Below, one piece after another: positions 1 through 13,888 of a stretch of DNA of 64,000 nucleotides. Each line of letters starts with the position of its first letter. The stretch's first letter is position 1. Made by a program: the position numbers and the translations under genes. The DNA lies in contig VWYX01001330.1 of the NCBI GenBank assembly GCA_013396525.1, forward strand, positions 64,072 through 128,071. Direction: 5' to 3'. Source of the stretch: Chaetorhynchus papuensis. Taxonomy: Eukaryota > Chordata > Aves > Passeriformes > Rhipiduridae. The notes beneath the pieces were generated by a model. It did no database searches. It was not told where the DNA came from and saw only the letters and a program-made list of their open reading frames with translations.

Positions 1-990
1 AGAAATGTATTTGTGGTACGGATTTTGGTTTTTTAATTTTGGAAACCTTCAAGAAGGACAATGATAAAACTCATACTTTTCTTCCACAAAGTTAGCCTCT
101 CTTTCTTAGTCAGCTATCATAATAAGTTACAAGATCGATTAGGGAAGTTAGATAACCATTTCTGATGCATTAAAAATGTTACTGGATATATTTAAAACAA
201 CGTATCTATAATCCTACGCTACTGCTTTGCATTGTCAACGCACATTTCAACTGTCATTTTATTTTCAAAGCCTGCTTTGCTCCTATGATTGTTAAGAAAC
301 AGAACACTTCTGAAAGCACATTTAGCTGACTTCTCAAATAGGACTTCCAAGAACACAACTTGCAGCTCAGACACACAGAAACTAAATCATTCACTGGAAC
401 TCTTCTGAATTATCTCAGATGCCGAGTTAGGAATTCTTCAGATGCACTTGGAAAGATAAGGATTCAAGCAAACGGGTCACTATGAAATGCACCTTACTTT
501 ATGTTTTTGACAATGCACACCCCTGTAATAATCCTGCATGCTCGATACCACACATGGAAAGTCACACATTTATGTACAAGAGATCCTTTGCCAATAAGGT
601 GGAACACAATCTGCACCTACCGGGCATTTTATTTGCCAGCTTGGGGAAGGAGAGGAATTTTCACTCTGCTCAAGTGTGAGGCTACCCGAGGCAGCATCAT
701 CTATAACCCCTTTGCTGGCTCAGAAACCCCTCTTTATTTCCCCTACACACACTTTGTTTCTTCACTTGCCATCTCACACCAAAGAGTAAGCCCTTTTATA
801 AGAGATCCTGACCCCAGCACCATGACAAACCTCTGCAAGGTGTGCAAACTTCACCACTATGTCAGAAAGATTGTGGGAAACAAGGAGGACTCCACAGCCA
901 AAAGCTGATCCAAAACAGCTTGTACAGACACAGTCATTTAGAAAGACAGTGTAGCCGTAATACTTATATTGATAGGCTGCTGGGCCAAGG

Positions 991-1025
991 ATAATTAATT
1001 ATATTGCCAGATTAATTATGATAAT
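991..1025. promoter_or_regulatory. Dense ATTA/TAAT cluster in intron 3
   Basis: ATAATTAATTATAT, then ATTAATTATGATAAT, give several homeodomain-type ATTA cores in 35 bases next to CTGGGCCAAGG. Such clusters occur in developmental enhancers, but chance AT-rich sequence is equally possible. Confidence 0.25.
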
Positions 1026-4000
1026 AAGCACTTGCATGACACATCTGAGAGGTTTATCTTGGACACTAGTATCACTTCAAGTGAGTCACTCCAGTAAAAT
1101 GAGGGCCTGCGACCCGAAAGTAAATTTACATGCTATTCTTTCCCCATCACCTCTAGCAACTCCATAGCATTGAAAAATTGAAAACTGAGGGCAGGAGATG
1201 GGTTAGCCCTGGAGTGCAGTACATGCCAGAAGGTTCGCTCCTCCAGCTCGCACTGACGCAAGTTGTTCCGCAGATTTCAGGAGCTACGGCACATGCTGAG
1301 TGCTTTTCACGGGCTGAGTGCAGAGGGGCTTTCAGATCGTGCTCACTCTAAAAGCAGAAGTAGCACCAGCACACATTTATGACCTGCGATGTTCTTTTTT
1401 TTGTCATGGCTGGTTAGTTCCAACTACTGCAAGCAAGCATGAAACCGGCCTGTGAGAGACCACACATGGTCCTGAATGGCTCATCCAAAGCCTGATCCTG
1501 GACACCTTCAGCACTTACAACTTCCAGCAAAGCCCACAGCACACTTTTCACTACTGCGCTTGCAAATGCTCAGCATCAGCCTGTTAGCTTGATATATTAA
1601 TAAATCTTCTCAGAAAGGAGATGGTTAAAGTTACTGGAATTTGGTATTTTGACTGATGCATATCACCTGTGTTTTTGGAAGGCTGTGGTGATGGACTCCT
1701 CCCTGTGAGGAAATAATCACACACTCAACTCAGAAATAGTTAGAGGTGGGATTTCAAAAGTACTGTGCAGTGACCTAACCCATCTCCCACAAAAATCAAC
1801 AGTGAAACTCTCAGCAACTTCGAACCAAACACAGTTTGGCCAGAGTTGGTAAGTCCTGAGGATCCCACCCTACCATCTAGTTTTGCTTCTCTTGGTTGAA
1901 ACAAAAATTATAATAATAGGATCAAATATCATTCATCATAATTGGATACCTGAAATACAACACCACCACAAGATTGTATGAGGCAGGTATTCATACATGA
2001 GACTCAGGAAGATACTTAATTGCTGAACCCTGCTGTTTGTGACTCTTTTTGGAAAAAAAAACTACTCAGGATTGTAATATTTGTATATCTGGGCCCCAAG
2101 ACACTGCTGTCTTTCCTGTGCACATACACTGCAGGTACCATCGAAGAACTGTCCCAAAGAGACCTTTCAAAGCAGAACAGTTTATGCCAAGCAAACAAAT
2201 AGCTACCTACAACACTTAACATAGGGTACTTGCACGCAAGAAAGACAGAAACATCACTATTTTCTTACCCAGCAGTTTGTTTGCCATTCTCAAACTGTAA
2301 AGCATAAAATGTTAGGTGGCAACAATCACTGGGACAGAGACTAAAACAAAGCTAAATCCAAAGACTATTAAAGCCAGCGTCTTGTGAAAATTTCAACAGG
2401 CTTCAAATTGGTCCTTAGTCAGCAGATTCATTAAATAAACCTGAATCCAGTTGCAGATGCAATATCCCAAACTGAACCAAAATTGCATATTAATAAAGAT
2501 GGAAAGACAAATACAAATTTTATGTCAACCATATGGAAGTCTTTATTGAATTCTTTTTAAATTAAGGATACTTTGCTCCCTAAGAATGTCAATTCTGCAA
2601 AATTATTCAGTTAAGGAAGGGCAGAACAACTCAAAACAGGTATTGTGCCACTTCACCTACACAAACTAAATTAGGTGCTACAGAGCAGCTACTCATTTCA
2701 AAACATGGTATTTTTTCAAAACAAAGGGAAAAGCTTGCAAAGCATAAAAACTGATGAAAAGAGAAACACTATTTTAAATCCTATATGAAGTAATACATCC
2801 CTTTTATTTATTGAATACTCTTGCAAATATATTGTTATCCAAACATTTCTTCAGCTGACAGCTATGTCAGTCATGCTTTATCTCTCGAAACACACTTTTT
2901 CTGAGAGTACCCAATTAAAAAAAGAATTGATCCAGCCTTTTTAATTACACAGAATCTATGTATATTATTAGGCAATAAAACATCCCAAACATATGGCATG
3001 TATATAGACCCAAGCTCCTAGGGCAATGACATGCTGAACACAGCATTTTTCTGCTCATCTCAATTCACTACTACTTTCCACTTGTTACTTCAAAATCACT
3101 GCTCACTTTCCTTTCTCCATCAATCACCTTTACCACCAAACACCACTACCTTCCATCACACACACCCACCCACCCCTCAAACTTTTTGTTTATTACTCAC
3201 ATGGTGACCCTAACTGATGCCCACAGCAAATTAAAAGTGGTGCTTCCATTTCTTTTGGTGTATTTAACCTATCAACATGGTCCCAAAAAAATAAGTAAAA
3301 TAAAATATAATTTACTTTTTTGTTTTCTGTTTCAGCAGAGTAACCACCAAAACTAGATTTCTGTCTCTCTTAAGCCCTGAAACTGAGTGCTGCAGTTAAA
3401 CCGATACAGTGAGAGCTAACAAAACTAGAGCAAGTATTCAGATTTCAAGACTGTCAAAGCTGAAACAAGGGAGAGTTAAGTAAAATTTCTAAAATTCACT
3501 GTTATTTGAGAAACAACAACAACACTTGTGCAATTTAATCACAGATTCTGGAATTAGTAAGTCAGTTCTTACACCAGATTCAGGTGCGTATATATATGTA
3601 GTAGCTTTACACTACAGTCAATAAGGTATTCATGGAATTGCTGTCAATATTCAAATTTCTAATTATTTTAGAGGTTTATCTACGAAGGTTGGAAACTGAA
3701 CAGTTATGTCACATTTGGAAAATTCAGTAAGACTAAAGAACAAGACTTTCCCAATATCACTAGCTTTTAAAAAAGATAATGGAGTCTTTGTTATTAAATC
3801 CATTCAGTGCTCAGGAACATAACAGTCCAGTATAAGGAAAACTCTGTTTCTATTCTACTTAAATAGAACCTTACTTTAAAAACTCCGACTTCATTTTAAC
3901 TAAACTTGTAAAAACTGGCATTCAGGGGTTTTTGGTAGAACTTGTAGAATTTTGCAGTAGCAAAATGACATATCTCTAAGTGCCAAATGTCAGCTAATGG

Positions 4001-5734
4001 GTCAATGACTGAAAACAGGACCTTTGCAGAGCACACACAAATTCAATTGTACAATACCAAGAACTATTTTGGCTCTGAGCAGTATAAGGTGCAGAAAGTA
4101 CTGTGAGACAAATGCAGCGCCTACATGGATGGCTGCTCCTCCGCAATGATCAAAGACACTCTGAACTCATTGAGAATGATAATCAGTTTGATTACACCCC
4201 AAATTATGCTAACTTATGTTTTATATGTGAAAGGAAACTGCCCAGTGATTTTTATATAAAGTAAGCAGTCGCAAAACAGCACGCATGAGAATAAGAAGGA
4301 CTAAAAATGCTACTCATTACTTCAGGTTCAGCAGGTTTTCCAAGTAATGTTTTTACAGACATTTTTCAGAACATTGCCTCCACCACTGCTGTACATACAT
4401 TTCTGAGGTTCTAGTTAGCACTGGAAGCCTAAATCTAGAGGATCAGATGTTAAAAGGTGAGGAGAGGGGTAAAGAACCTCAAATTACAAAATTTCTGCTC
4501 TCCAAGGGCAGGGAGTCGGGGGAGGGGTCCATAAAAAAAAGTTTAAAAAGAGCAGTATTGTATTTTTGGCATTAAACTTCTCTATTTAAATTTACGTAAA
4601 GATACCATCAACGATTTCCAAGAAATTTTTTTTTAACATAAAACCCTAAACTTATATTTGTGAACCAAGATGCAAATAGAAAGCCTCCAGCACCTGGCAT
4701 GTTCTTTCAGGTTAGTCAAAAACCATGTGTTAATTTGAGTCGTCACACCAACAGATGAGGAGAGGAGGACTTATTTTTGTTTAGGGGCATTTCAGCAAAA
4801 AAGCTAAAGTGGGAAACAGCCGGCACAAAGCTTCCTCAAGCCAAACCAACGAGAGGTTATAAAGGGTTTTGTCCAGTAATGCATCGAACTGAACCTGCTA
4901 AACTGAAAACCGCTCAACCGTTTGTTTGTCCTTTCAGTTACTTTCTGTAGCAATCACCATTAGTGCTGATTTTATTAATGACTCATAGAAAATGCATTTG
5001 TGTTTCAGCCAAGGACAACCGCTAATTGACTTCAGCGAACAACACAGGGTTTGGCTTCGAAAAATATTATAAATGAAATTGCAATTACATGGACAATATG
5101 AACAGCAGCGAGTGGGATGCTCCTGCAATAGAATTCTTACATTTGATTTGTGCTATCAGGAATAATACAATGTCAGAGTTTTTTAAAACGCTGGCTCGTA
5201 GTTTTCTAAGGAATTAGTCTCAGTGACACTTCTGAAAAGCTCCTTAAGGCTGGAATGTGCCAATCACAAATATAAAGTGTCCTGTTAAAACCCTCTTTCC
5301 CCATCTCTCCTCAATAAAATTAAAAGAGGCAAAAGTTGAAAAGTTAATGATTTTATTTTAATTGCATAGACCTGTAGTTATTATTTCTAATTCTAACCCT
5401 GAATTCCAATTCTAACCTGTCTCGTATGAAGGAATACAGAGTGGGAGAAAACACTAATGAGTTTGTATTAAATTCTGGTTTATCTCCTCTAGGACACACC
5501 AAGAGTATTTACAGGACTTCAGCTGAGAGGAAGCACTTTGTTAGTCTGCCTTGACTATATGACTTATTCAAGCTCCCAGGCACGTCAGGGCATATCTGAG
5601 CATTACCAATCACACTTGTTCCCTGAACCCTCAAGGGGGTCTCTGAGTACTAAAATAAAACGATATATCCCAACCACATCTTTTTTTAAGGGAATGCTGG
5701 AACTTGACCACTACACCTCTGGAATACACTCACA

Positions 5735-6018
5735 TTACTTTTTACAAGAGCACATAGCAAGAAGACAAAGGGCAATGGCTTCAATCTGAAAGAGAGCACA
5801 TTTAGATTAGGTATTAGAAATAAATTCTTTACTGTGAGCGTGATGAGACACTGGAACAGGTTACCCTCAGAAGTTGCGAATTTGCCATCCCTGGAAATGT
5901 TTACAGCCAGGTTGGATGGTCTAGTAGAAGGTATTCCTGCCCATCCATGGCAGGGGAGTTGGAACCAGATGATTTTTAAGCTCCCTTTCAACCCAAACTA
6001 TTCTATGATTCTGTGATT
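5735..6018 (+). mobile_element. CR1 LINE, 5'-truncated 3' end
   Basis: The stretch resembles the CR1 3' end: TTTTTACAAGAGCACATAG, a CACTGGAACAGGTTACC block, a TCCCTGGAAATGTTTACAGCC block, GGTTGGATGG, and the terminal ATTCTATGATTCTGTGAT typical of CR1. It is severely 5'-truncated, as most CR1 copies are, and keeps only the last part of ORF2 plus the 3' UTR. The readable plus-strand peptide RHWNRLPSEVANLPSLEMF is the conserved C-terminal end of the CR1 ORF2 product. It is not intact and lies antisense to DUSP22. Confidence 0.93.
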
Positions 6019-7199
6019 AGAAGCATGGGTTAACACACTCCACATCATGTCCTCTGCAGAGGCAGGTCAGAGCACTTGTCCTGTTCTGGTTAACACCATA
6101 AACAAGCTATTAGAAACACCGGACCTCTACTGGTCTCAACATCTCTCATGCGAGCAGCTCACCACTGAAAGCTCCAAACAGTCCTCATCCTCTCCTCCCT
6201 GCCACCTGTCACAAGAGGAACGTGCTTCCCTTGCCACAGCTCGTGTGTGATGAGCAGGTCAAACTGTGAACTAATTTAGTGCATCACCACAGCAGTCTCT
6301 GCCAGGGGTACCCCGTCATCAAGGCCTGGCCTGATACACTTTAAAAGCTGCTTTGTCAAAGTCTGTTGGTGGCTTCTTAGTGGGCTACCAGGGTAATATT
6401 TGAAAAATTAGTCAGAGGTCCCAATTTCACAAGCAGAATCAATGTCAGACAGGGCATAACTTCAAACTAGAATCGTCTGGTGCCGCTACACCTGAAAGAA
6501 AAATGGTAGCTGTTTTGCTCAGCATGGTCTTCTGAAACATCTCATGAGGGGAAACTCTTACCATGAAAAGACAGTGAAACATCACTGAGGAAAGTTAAGG
6601 TTTTTTGTTACAAGTGCTTGTATACTTTCTCTTGAAGTTAGCGCAATGGCTGAAACCAACATCTTCTAATACTGATACACGAGTTCAGCGCTACGGACAG
6701 AAATGCAACAGTCCAACATGACTAAATTATTAATTTGTAGCGCTGGTCTTTATACAACAGCCACAACCTTGCTATATGGTATTAGAAACTCTGATTTTGA
6801 AGGCTATCTTGCCATCTCCCTCTTTAACAGTTCCCGTAAGTGTTTGGGTTGGGTATCAATGACAACAGAGCCTGTGTAGAGAACAAGTTGCCCAGCCATA
6901 CGCAGCAGGGACTTCACTTGTCATGTCACCAAGATGCAATTTTCACATATGAAAGGGCTCCTACAGTTCAAGACTTTGGCATGCTATCCAATATTGAAAA
7001 ACAGTTTTAACAGATTAGCTGGTTTTGCTTCTGAGCAGCATCTGTCCAGAATAAACACTATGTTGTTGTTTCGTGTTTTGTTAAAAAAAAAAATTACAGC
7101 TGATTGGTTTCCCAGTATTTCCTTTTTCAGTTATTTCATGTTAAGCAATTATATGCTTTTGAGTCCAGACAAATGGTTTCTGGACTACTATCTGTGTGA

Positions 7200-7925
7200 G
7201 GATAGTCCTCAGAAAGTGAGGGATGAACAGATCAAGGGCAGCCCTGCTGAGAAGGACTTGGGGGTGCTGGTGGATGAGAAGCTCAACATGGCCCAGCAAT
7301 GTGTGCTCACAGCCCAGAAAGCCAAACGTGCCCTGGGCTGCATCCAAAGCAGCGTGGGCAGCAGGGGGAGGGCGGGGATTCTGCCCCTCTGCTCTGCTCT
7401 CCTGAGACCCCACCTGCAGTGCTGCATCCAGCTCTGGGGCCCCAGCACAGGAAGGACAGGGACCTGTTGGAGCAAGTCCGGAGGAGGGTTACTAAGACGT
7501 TTAAAGGGATGGAGCACCTCTCCTAGAATAAAAGGCTAAGAGAATTGGGATGTTCAGCCTGGTGTAGAGAAGCCTTTGGGGTATCCTAATTAAGGCCTTC
7601 CAGTCCATGAAGGGAGCCTACAAGAAAAATGGAGAGGGACTTTTTACAAGAGCATGTAGTGATGGGACAAGGGAAAATGACTTCAAACTGAAAAGGAATA
7701 GGTTTAGGTTAGATATTAGGAAGAAATTCTGTACTGTGGGGGTGAGACGCTGGAACAGGTTGCCCAGAGAAGTTGTGGATTCCTGGAAGTGTTCAAGGCC
7801 AGGCTGGATGGAGCTCTGAGCAACCTGGTGTAGTGGAAGGTGTCCCTCTCCAGAGCAGGGGGTTGGAATTATATGGTCTCTAAAGTCCCTTTCAACTCAA
7901 GCCATTCTAGGAATCTATGATTGTA
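7200..7925 (+). mobile_element. CR1 LINE fragment with ORF2 C-terminal remnant
   Basis: This is the longest CR1 copy in the window. The plus strand still reads much of the region after the reverse transcriptase: GSPAEKDLGVLVDEKLNM, AQKAKRALGCIQSSV, LRPHLQCCIQLWGP and, in another frame, MKGAYKKNGEGLFTRACSD, RLDIRKKFCTVGVRRWNRL. These are standard CR1 ORF2 C-terminal blocks. The reading frame is broken by stops and frameshifts near 7500-7600, so it is a dead copy. It ends with a diverged form of the CR1 tail (CCATTCTAGGAATCTATGAT). The 5' boundary is approximate. Confidence 0.94.
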
Positions 7926-9117
7926 GAGCAAAGCACTAAAGCAGCTTTCAGCACTTCCAAAGCTATCAGCTGGGGAAATCGGGGGCACAACACAGGATTT
8001 TTTTCTTTTTCTTTTAGCACAGGGTAATTCCTATTGTACACACAGAAAAAATACTAATCCAGAAAGTCAGTCAATCCAGAAAGTGCAGCCATGAGAGAAA
8101 GAAGTTTCCCCAAACTTGTGACAGAAGGAAAGAATTAGAAAACTTAAAGGAGGTAAGATTATAAACCTCATCACATTAAGGGCTAATAGCAGATATTGTA
8201 GGTCTCTATAATCAAAACCTAAATAGCTGGAAAAAAATTATCCACAAACGGTGCTAACCTTATTACTTGCGTTGTGCCAGAGCTGCCAGTTCATTTCTTC
8301 TAAAATAGCTGAATTTGCTTTCCTTTTCTTAACAAAGCACACATTTATAATCTAAAGATCATGGGTAAACATGGAAGATTATCAAGCTCAGCTAACACCA
8401 CATTAAGATTTACAACATTCAACCAGGCTTGAAAAATATGAAGCAAGATTCCTGATCTTATTGCAAGCTAGTATGAATCCAATACCTATACCAGGTCTTC
8501 AGGCTATGACCATTTGATCTTATAAGGATTTCTCAGTTTTTGATAGGTGTTCAGTTATTTAGCTCTTCACTTTCTTTCAAAGGTCTGGATTTACCAGCCA
8601 GTTGTACACTTTGTTTTTAATTCATAATCTTGAGTCAGCACTTCCTCTTGTGATTTCCCCAGCTGCAAGCTTCTCATCCTTAATACCTCATAAAGCAGGT
8701 ACATCACAGCATTCAGCAGTGATAAATCTGGTGCAGAGAAGTTATACATCTTCCCTATAGCACCCTTATTTTTCTACAACTTCTATTCCTCATACTTACT
8801 GGTTCTGTTCCAGTTACAGCATCTTTTCATTGCCTGTATTCTATTAATGCATTTGACTGTTTACTCTGGGAGTATGAAAGATTGTTCTAAAAGATCATCA
8901 CATAGCTTTTTAACTCTGCTGTTCCCTTTTAGTTCAGCTTCTTAGATACTGAGTCTTTGAAACCCTATTTCTACTTGAATACAAATTTTAGAATTTGAAA
9001 GGAAAAAAAAATCTAAAATTCTTTATGAGACAACCTGTCTGAGAAGTTTTTTATTTCCAAAAATACAGTTCATTTATGTTGTGCTGGCTGCAAAAACAAA
9101 CAGACTGGACAAAAAAG

Positions 9118-9625
9118 ATCATAGAATGTAACAAGTTGGAAAGGACCCATCAAGATCATCCAGGCCAACTCCCAGACCTGAACAGGACACCCCAGGGTCA
9201 CATAATGTGCCTGAGAGCATTGTCCAAATGCTCTTTGAACTCTGTCAGGCTTGGTGCTGTGACCACTTCCCTCGAGATCCTGTTCCAGTGCCCGACCACA
9301 CTCTGGTTGAAAAACTTTTTCATGGTAACCAACCTAAACCTCCCTTGAGTCAGCTTCATGCTGTTTCCTCCAGTCCTGTCACTGGTCAGGAGTGAAGAGA
9401 TCAGTACTTGCACCTCCACTTCTCCCTGTGAGGATGTTGAAGACCACAATGAGGTCTCCCCTCAGTCTCCTCTTCTCCAGGCTGAACAGACCAAGTGACC
9501 TCAGCTATTCCGCATAAGGCTTTGCCTCTGGTCCCCTCATCATCCTCATGGCCTCCTTTGGACACTGTCCAACAGCTCAATATCTTTTTCATATTGTTGT
9601 TCCCAAAACTACACACAGTAGTTCA
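9118..9625 (-). mobile_element. CR1 LINE fragment, reverse orientation
   Basis: The plus strand begins ATCATAGAATG...TTGGAAAGGACC and continues through GATCATCCAGGCCAACTCC, which is the reverse complement of a CR1 3' end. On the minus strand the CR1 C-terminal blocks QGRFRLVTMKKFFNQSVVGHWNRISREVV and, further upstream, parts of the LEKRRLRGD-type region are recognisable. Frames are interrupted. The element lies in the same orientation as DUSP22 transcription within intron 3. The distal boundary near 9625 is approximate. Confidence 0.93.
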
Positions 9626-11109
9626 GTCAGCAACCAGCCTTTCTCTGCCCCCTCCACCCACCTACCATATCAACACTTATTTAGGTAATCAAATTCAGGA
9701 AAAAAGAGGGGAAAACCACTGCTGTGGAGACAGCATGTACCAGATTAAGATGATATTGTTAATGGCATCAGAATACAAAGAAAAATGATAACTGTCCTCT
9801 TAGGGTGCTCTAGTTAACTCTACAGAATGAGTGGGGGGCAATCAACATAATAAAAAGAAAAACCAAACAAATATTCTGTAACCACAGAAAACAAAGAAAG
9901 AAAACTGACATATACAGACACAGAACACATGCAAAAAGCTACTCTTAATGCAGTTTCTCTTTAACAGAGTGAACAACAGTAAGTTGCTGTGGCAGGGGAC
10001 AGAGCAGGCATGCCCATATAAACTCTTGCTGATTTAAGATCTACATTACTGTGATCGTTATGTTGTCTACCAGATGAGTGCAGCATACAAAGCTTCCTGA
10101 GACACAGCAAGAGTCAGTCTGACAGTGATAATGATTTAAATAAATTAATGCCAAAGGACTCCACAACCACAGGCGACTGGTATTTGGATTCATTACATTT
10201 CCTATATCAAACCTCTGGTGCGGGTCAAGAGCAGCAGCAAAATTACTGGTAACTGACAAATGTGTGGTGGACTCTGAGAAAGAAGCTGCTGGTTTCAGTC
10301 CATTTCCTGACTGATGGACAGGTGTCTGCAATGCTCACAACAGTCACCACAACTGGCACCTCAAAGTGTCTCAGACAGAGCAAGGACAGTGAAACACTCT
10401 GGCTCTAAAATGCAAAGCTCCAAGACCGCTATAACCCAGCCGTACTTGAATGAACTTCCACACAGAAATGGAGCATATGAGAAAACCCATCTTTACCTCT
10501 GGAACTATATTCCAGCAATTACTAACCCTCACGGTCAAAGTCTTGCTTACTTCCAGTCTGAATCTGTGACACGTCATTTGCCAGCCACAATGACGTGCAG
10601 TCCTGATGTGGGCTTTCCACATGGTGACCCACAGAATGCCTATCCATCCCTGCCCCTCTTTGGGGATGACACCTCTGGGACAGGGTCTGAGCACCTGCTT
10701 GTCAAGAAGAACTCAGTACCCCTCCCTCCCGCAGGACTCATGCTGATCTCTTTCCTGCATTGCAAACAACCACTGCCCAAGGCAGCATAGGAAGCATTCT
10801 TCTTCCTACCAGTATTTAAGTCAGTGGTTGTGGGGAGGAATGATGAGAAGACTAAGGATGCTTGTGAGTTCAGCTGCTTGGACATGACTGTCCACCACAG
10901 CCTTCACTTTCCAGAGTGGGATACAGCTGTTTTCAAGCTGCTGCACAATCCACATCAACAGTCTATTTGGTTTGGGCCCACATTCATCTCCATATAACCA
11001 CCCCCAGAACAGGGTTAAACACCTGGAAAATCCAGAGACTAACACCTCAATGAACCTGCAACCAGATTCTTCTGGCAAGGTTAACATGATTTACCTTTAC
11101 ATACTTTAC

Positions 11110-11425
11110 TCTGAGCAACCAGAACAAAAACTGTTGTCATCTGCGAAGGTGCCGAGGGTGTACTCGATCCCTCTGTCTATGTCACTGATGAAGATATTAA
11201 ACAGCACTGGTTCCAATAAAGACCCCTGAGGGGCACCACTCATGACTGGATTCCATCTGGACATTAAGCTATTGATCCTCTGGATGTGACCATAAAACCA
11301 ATTCCTCATCCACCAGACAGTCCAGCCATCACATTCATCTCTCCAGTTTAGAGGAGGATGTTTGGGGTACCATGTCAAAGGCCTTAGAGGAGTCCAGATA
11401 GATGACAACCTGTTGGATGGATCCT
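11110..11425 (-). mobile_element. CR1 LINE fragment covering the reverse-transcriptase palm
   Basis: Minus-strand translation gives SGAPQGSLLEPVLFNIF, ISDIDRGIEYTLG and then FADD at about 11136-11147. This is the CR1 reverse-transcriptase palm region with its catalytic FADD box (YADD/FADD in the family). Upstream, the WRDECDGWTV...WFYG segment matches the diverged fingers/palm region. Unlike the other copies, this piece lacks the element's 3' end. It is therefore an internal fragment, probably left after deletion or from a separate insertion than the copy at 9118-9625, from which it is about 1.5 kb distant. It is non-functional. Confidence 0.88.
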
Positions 11426-13866
11426 ACAGGTCACTGCCAGACACGCTATTATCTAAAGCACACTTGGATGTGTGTTTCCCCATCTACCTTTCAGTGTCTC
11501 ATATTTTAAATAGAGATTTTAAAACCTAAGATAACTGAGAAACAGAATAGAAAAGGCAGGTGGCAAGAAACCTAATTATTCTCCTCTGTTTATGGCTTTT
11601 GTGTGGACTTACACAAAATCTGTGAGTGCTCCATGGGCAGCCTTCCAAAGTGCTCTGGAGCAGCCAACTTGATTCACCAAGGCTACTGCCCCTGCGCATC
11701 TGTGGAAGCACACACGGTGCTGCTGGACACTGCTCTTACTCATTACATCTGAAATAACAAACCTGGTTCCACACGGCACACACGCCTTTCTCTTGGACAT
11801 GCTACCTGCTACCCACAGGGTTTTCCGTGAGATAGATAATTGTATCACAGGAGCTATAAACATGCATCTTTAAACTACAAAATTCTCACCAAAGTGGTTA
11901 AGATCCTGCATATCAATGCACTTCACTGGAACAACAGCCTTAGAATGCTCTTAAAATATATTTCAAAATTGGTTTTATTACAGAAAAAATTTCCTTGAAA
12001 CAGTTTATGCAGAAAGAACTAAAGGGCAACATGGCAAGATAGTTCAGGCCAGATTTTGGCAAATTTCTTCCAGCATAAATCACTTGAAGCCTTACAAACA
12101 ATTCTGTGTCTTACACTTACGCAAGCAGGCCATGTCTAAAAGTGTAAGAAGTCTCAGAATCCAACTGATTTTATACCTACTTTTTCCTGTTATTCCAGCT
12201 TGAAAGTACTCATGACTTCCTAAGGCCAAACTTTGATAATGAGCCACCCATGAATCAGACATCCGTAAGAGTCTGTAAATGATGATGGAGATAATGTCCA
12301 AAACCAAATTTCTATATGAAAACCTTTTTTTTGTACATCTCAGTAGGCACATGTAACCTAAACCAATATAATACTTCATTGTGAAACTCCTCAATCATTT
12401 TCTAATAGCTTACCAACTTATGAGGAACTGAAGCAACCCATACCCAAGACCTGCAGTATGTAAGTCACACAGGAAAGCACACTTTTAAAAAGGTACTGTG
12501 AGCATTTCAAACAACCATGTAAAAACAGCCTGTAACATCACAGAGAGGGGCAACACCTTGAGCCACTACAGTAGAAAACAGTTCTACAATCTGTAGCAAG
12601 TTAGTGTTCACTGCATAGACTGATGTTTGTTTCTATTTTTTCAGTGTTGCATTCTTGACTATGAATGACAAAGTCAGATTGGGCACTTTCATTCTCTAAC
12701 CCACCAGCACTGGGTACACAATTGGTACTTCTGATGCACCATTTTAAGTGCTGTATTCAGAAGTATTATTGCATCAAAACAGTCATTACTGAAACTTCAA
12801 AATCAGACAAGCAAGATGTGGGTAATTTGTGACCTCTGAGAGCTGAAGTATGCATCCATATTCTTTGTTCCATGGACAGACAGAAAAGGCCAAATTCTCT
12901 TTGATAAGATGCTACTAAAATACTACTGGCTTTTCAATGTCTAAAAACACCTTCCTTAGTGTGCACAGAAAGCCTTGTCTAATGAATTATTTGTAGCATT
13001 TCCTACAAGTTCCTACATCTCCTACAGGACTAGGGAATACTGGAGATAAAATAACTGTTAGCAAAAGACAAAGGCAACTACTGCAGAAGCAAAGGCAGCT
13101 TTTTACAGGTGATCAGCATACACATGAAACAGGGAATCTCTGGGAAAAGATTTTCCCTTATCCCTGCAATTGCATGTTTAGCAGTCTGAATAATATTAGA
13201 TGAATTTCTGAACACAAAAGTAATCACTTTCCACGAGTGAAATCTGGGGAGAAAGGTGATGAGGGATACACATAGGGAAAGCGTTCCTATTTGATTTTAG
13301 CAGACATGAGAAAAATCCCCAAGCACAGTGTGGACACACAAGCTGTAAACAAACCCACCTGGCATGCACGTAAATAACAAAGGAACAAACAAAACCTAAC
13401 AGAAGTTTTCTAGGTCCTTGTTCCTACACAGAAGCATTCGGTCTCAAACAATCACCACAGTAAGACCATGACTGATAAAGTAATCAAAATTAGCTCAGCT
13501 CCCAACAAACGGAATTTGAAATCCTTGCACTACTTTAGGAACTGGGGAAAAGTTTTAAAGGAACTATACTGCATGCAGAGAAAATTGAAGGCACAGTTGG
13601 AAGCAGGGGTGATAAAAGCAAGTCCATCCTCAACCAGCCACTGCTTGTTCCCGTGCCACTGCAACTTTTGAGACACTGCTGTGAACCAGACTGGGAACAG
13701 ATCTGGGTAAACATAATCCTTCATGTCTTTTGTGGTGGTAACTAGAGGAAGAAATGGCGACCTGGTTATATTCAAACCACAAAAGCTCCCAGTTCTATCT
13801 ACCATGCAGCCTCACAAACAGACACACCACCACAAGCAAGGAGGTGGTGTGTGGGCTGCCAAAACT

Positions 13867-13888
13867 ACCACCACCACCACCACCACCA
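13867..13888 (+). repeat. (ACC)7 microsatellite
   Basis: Seven tandem ACC triplets lie in intron 3, preceded by a related interrupted ACACCACCACAAGC stretch. Confidence 0.95.

Noticed and set aside
6934..7539. 201-codon plus-strand open frame
   Set aside because: Its second half is the CR1 ORF2 remnant and its first half is unrelated intron DNA; it is not a host gene.
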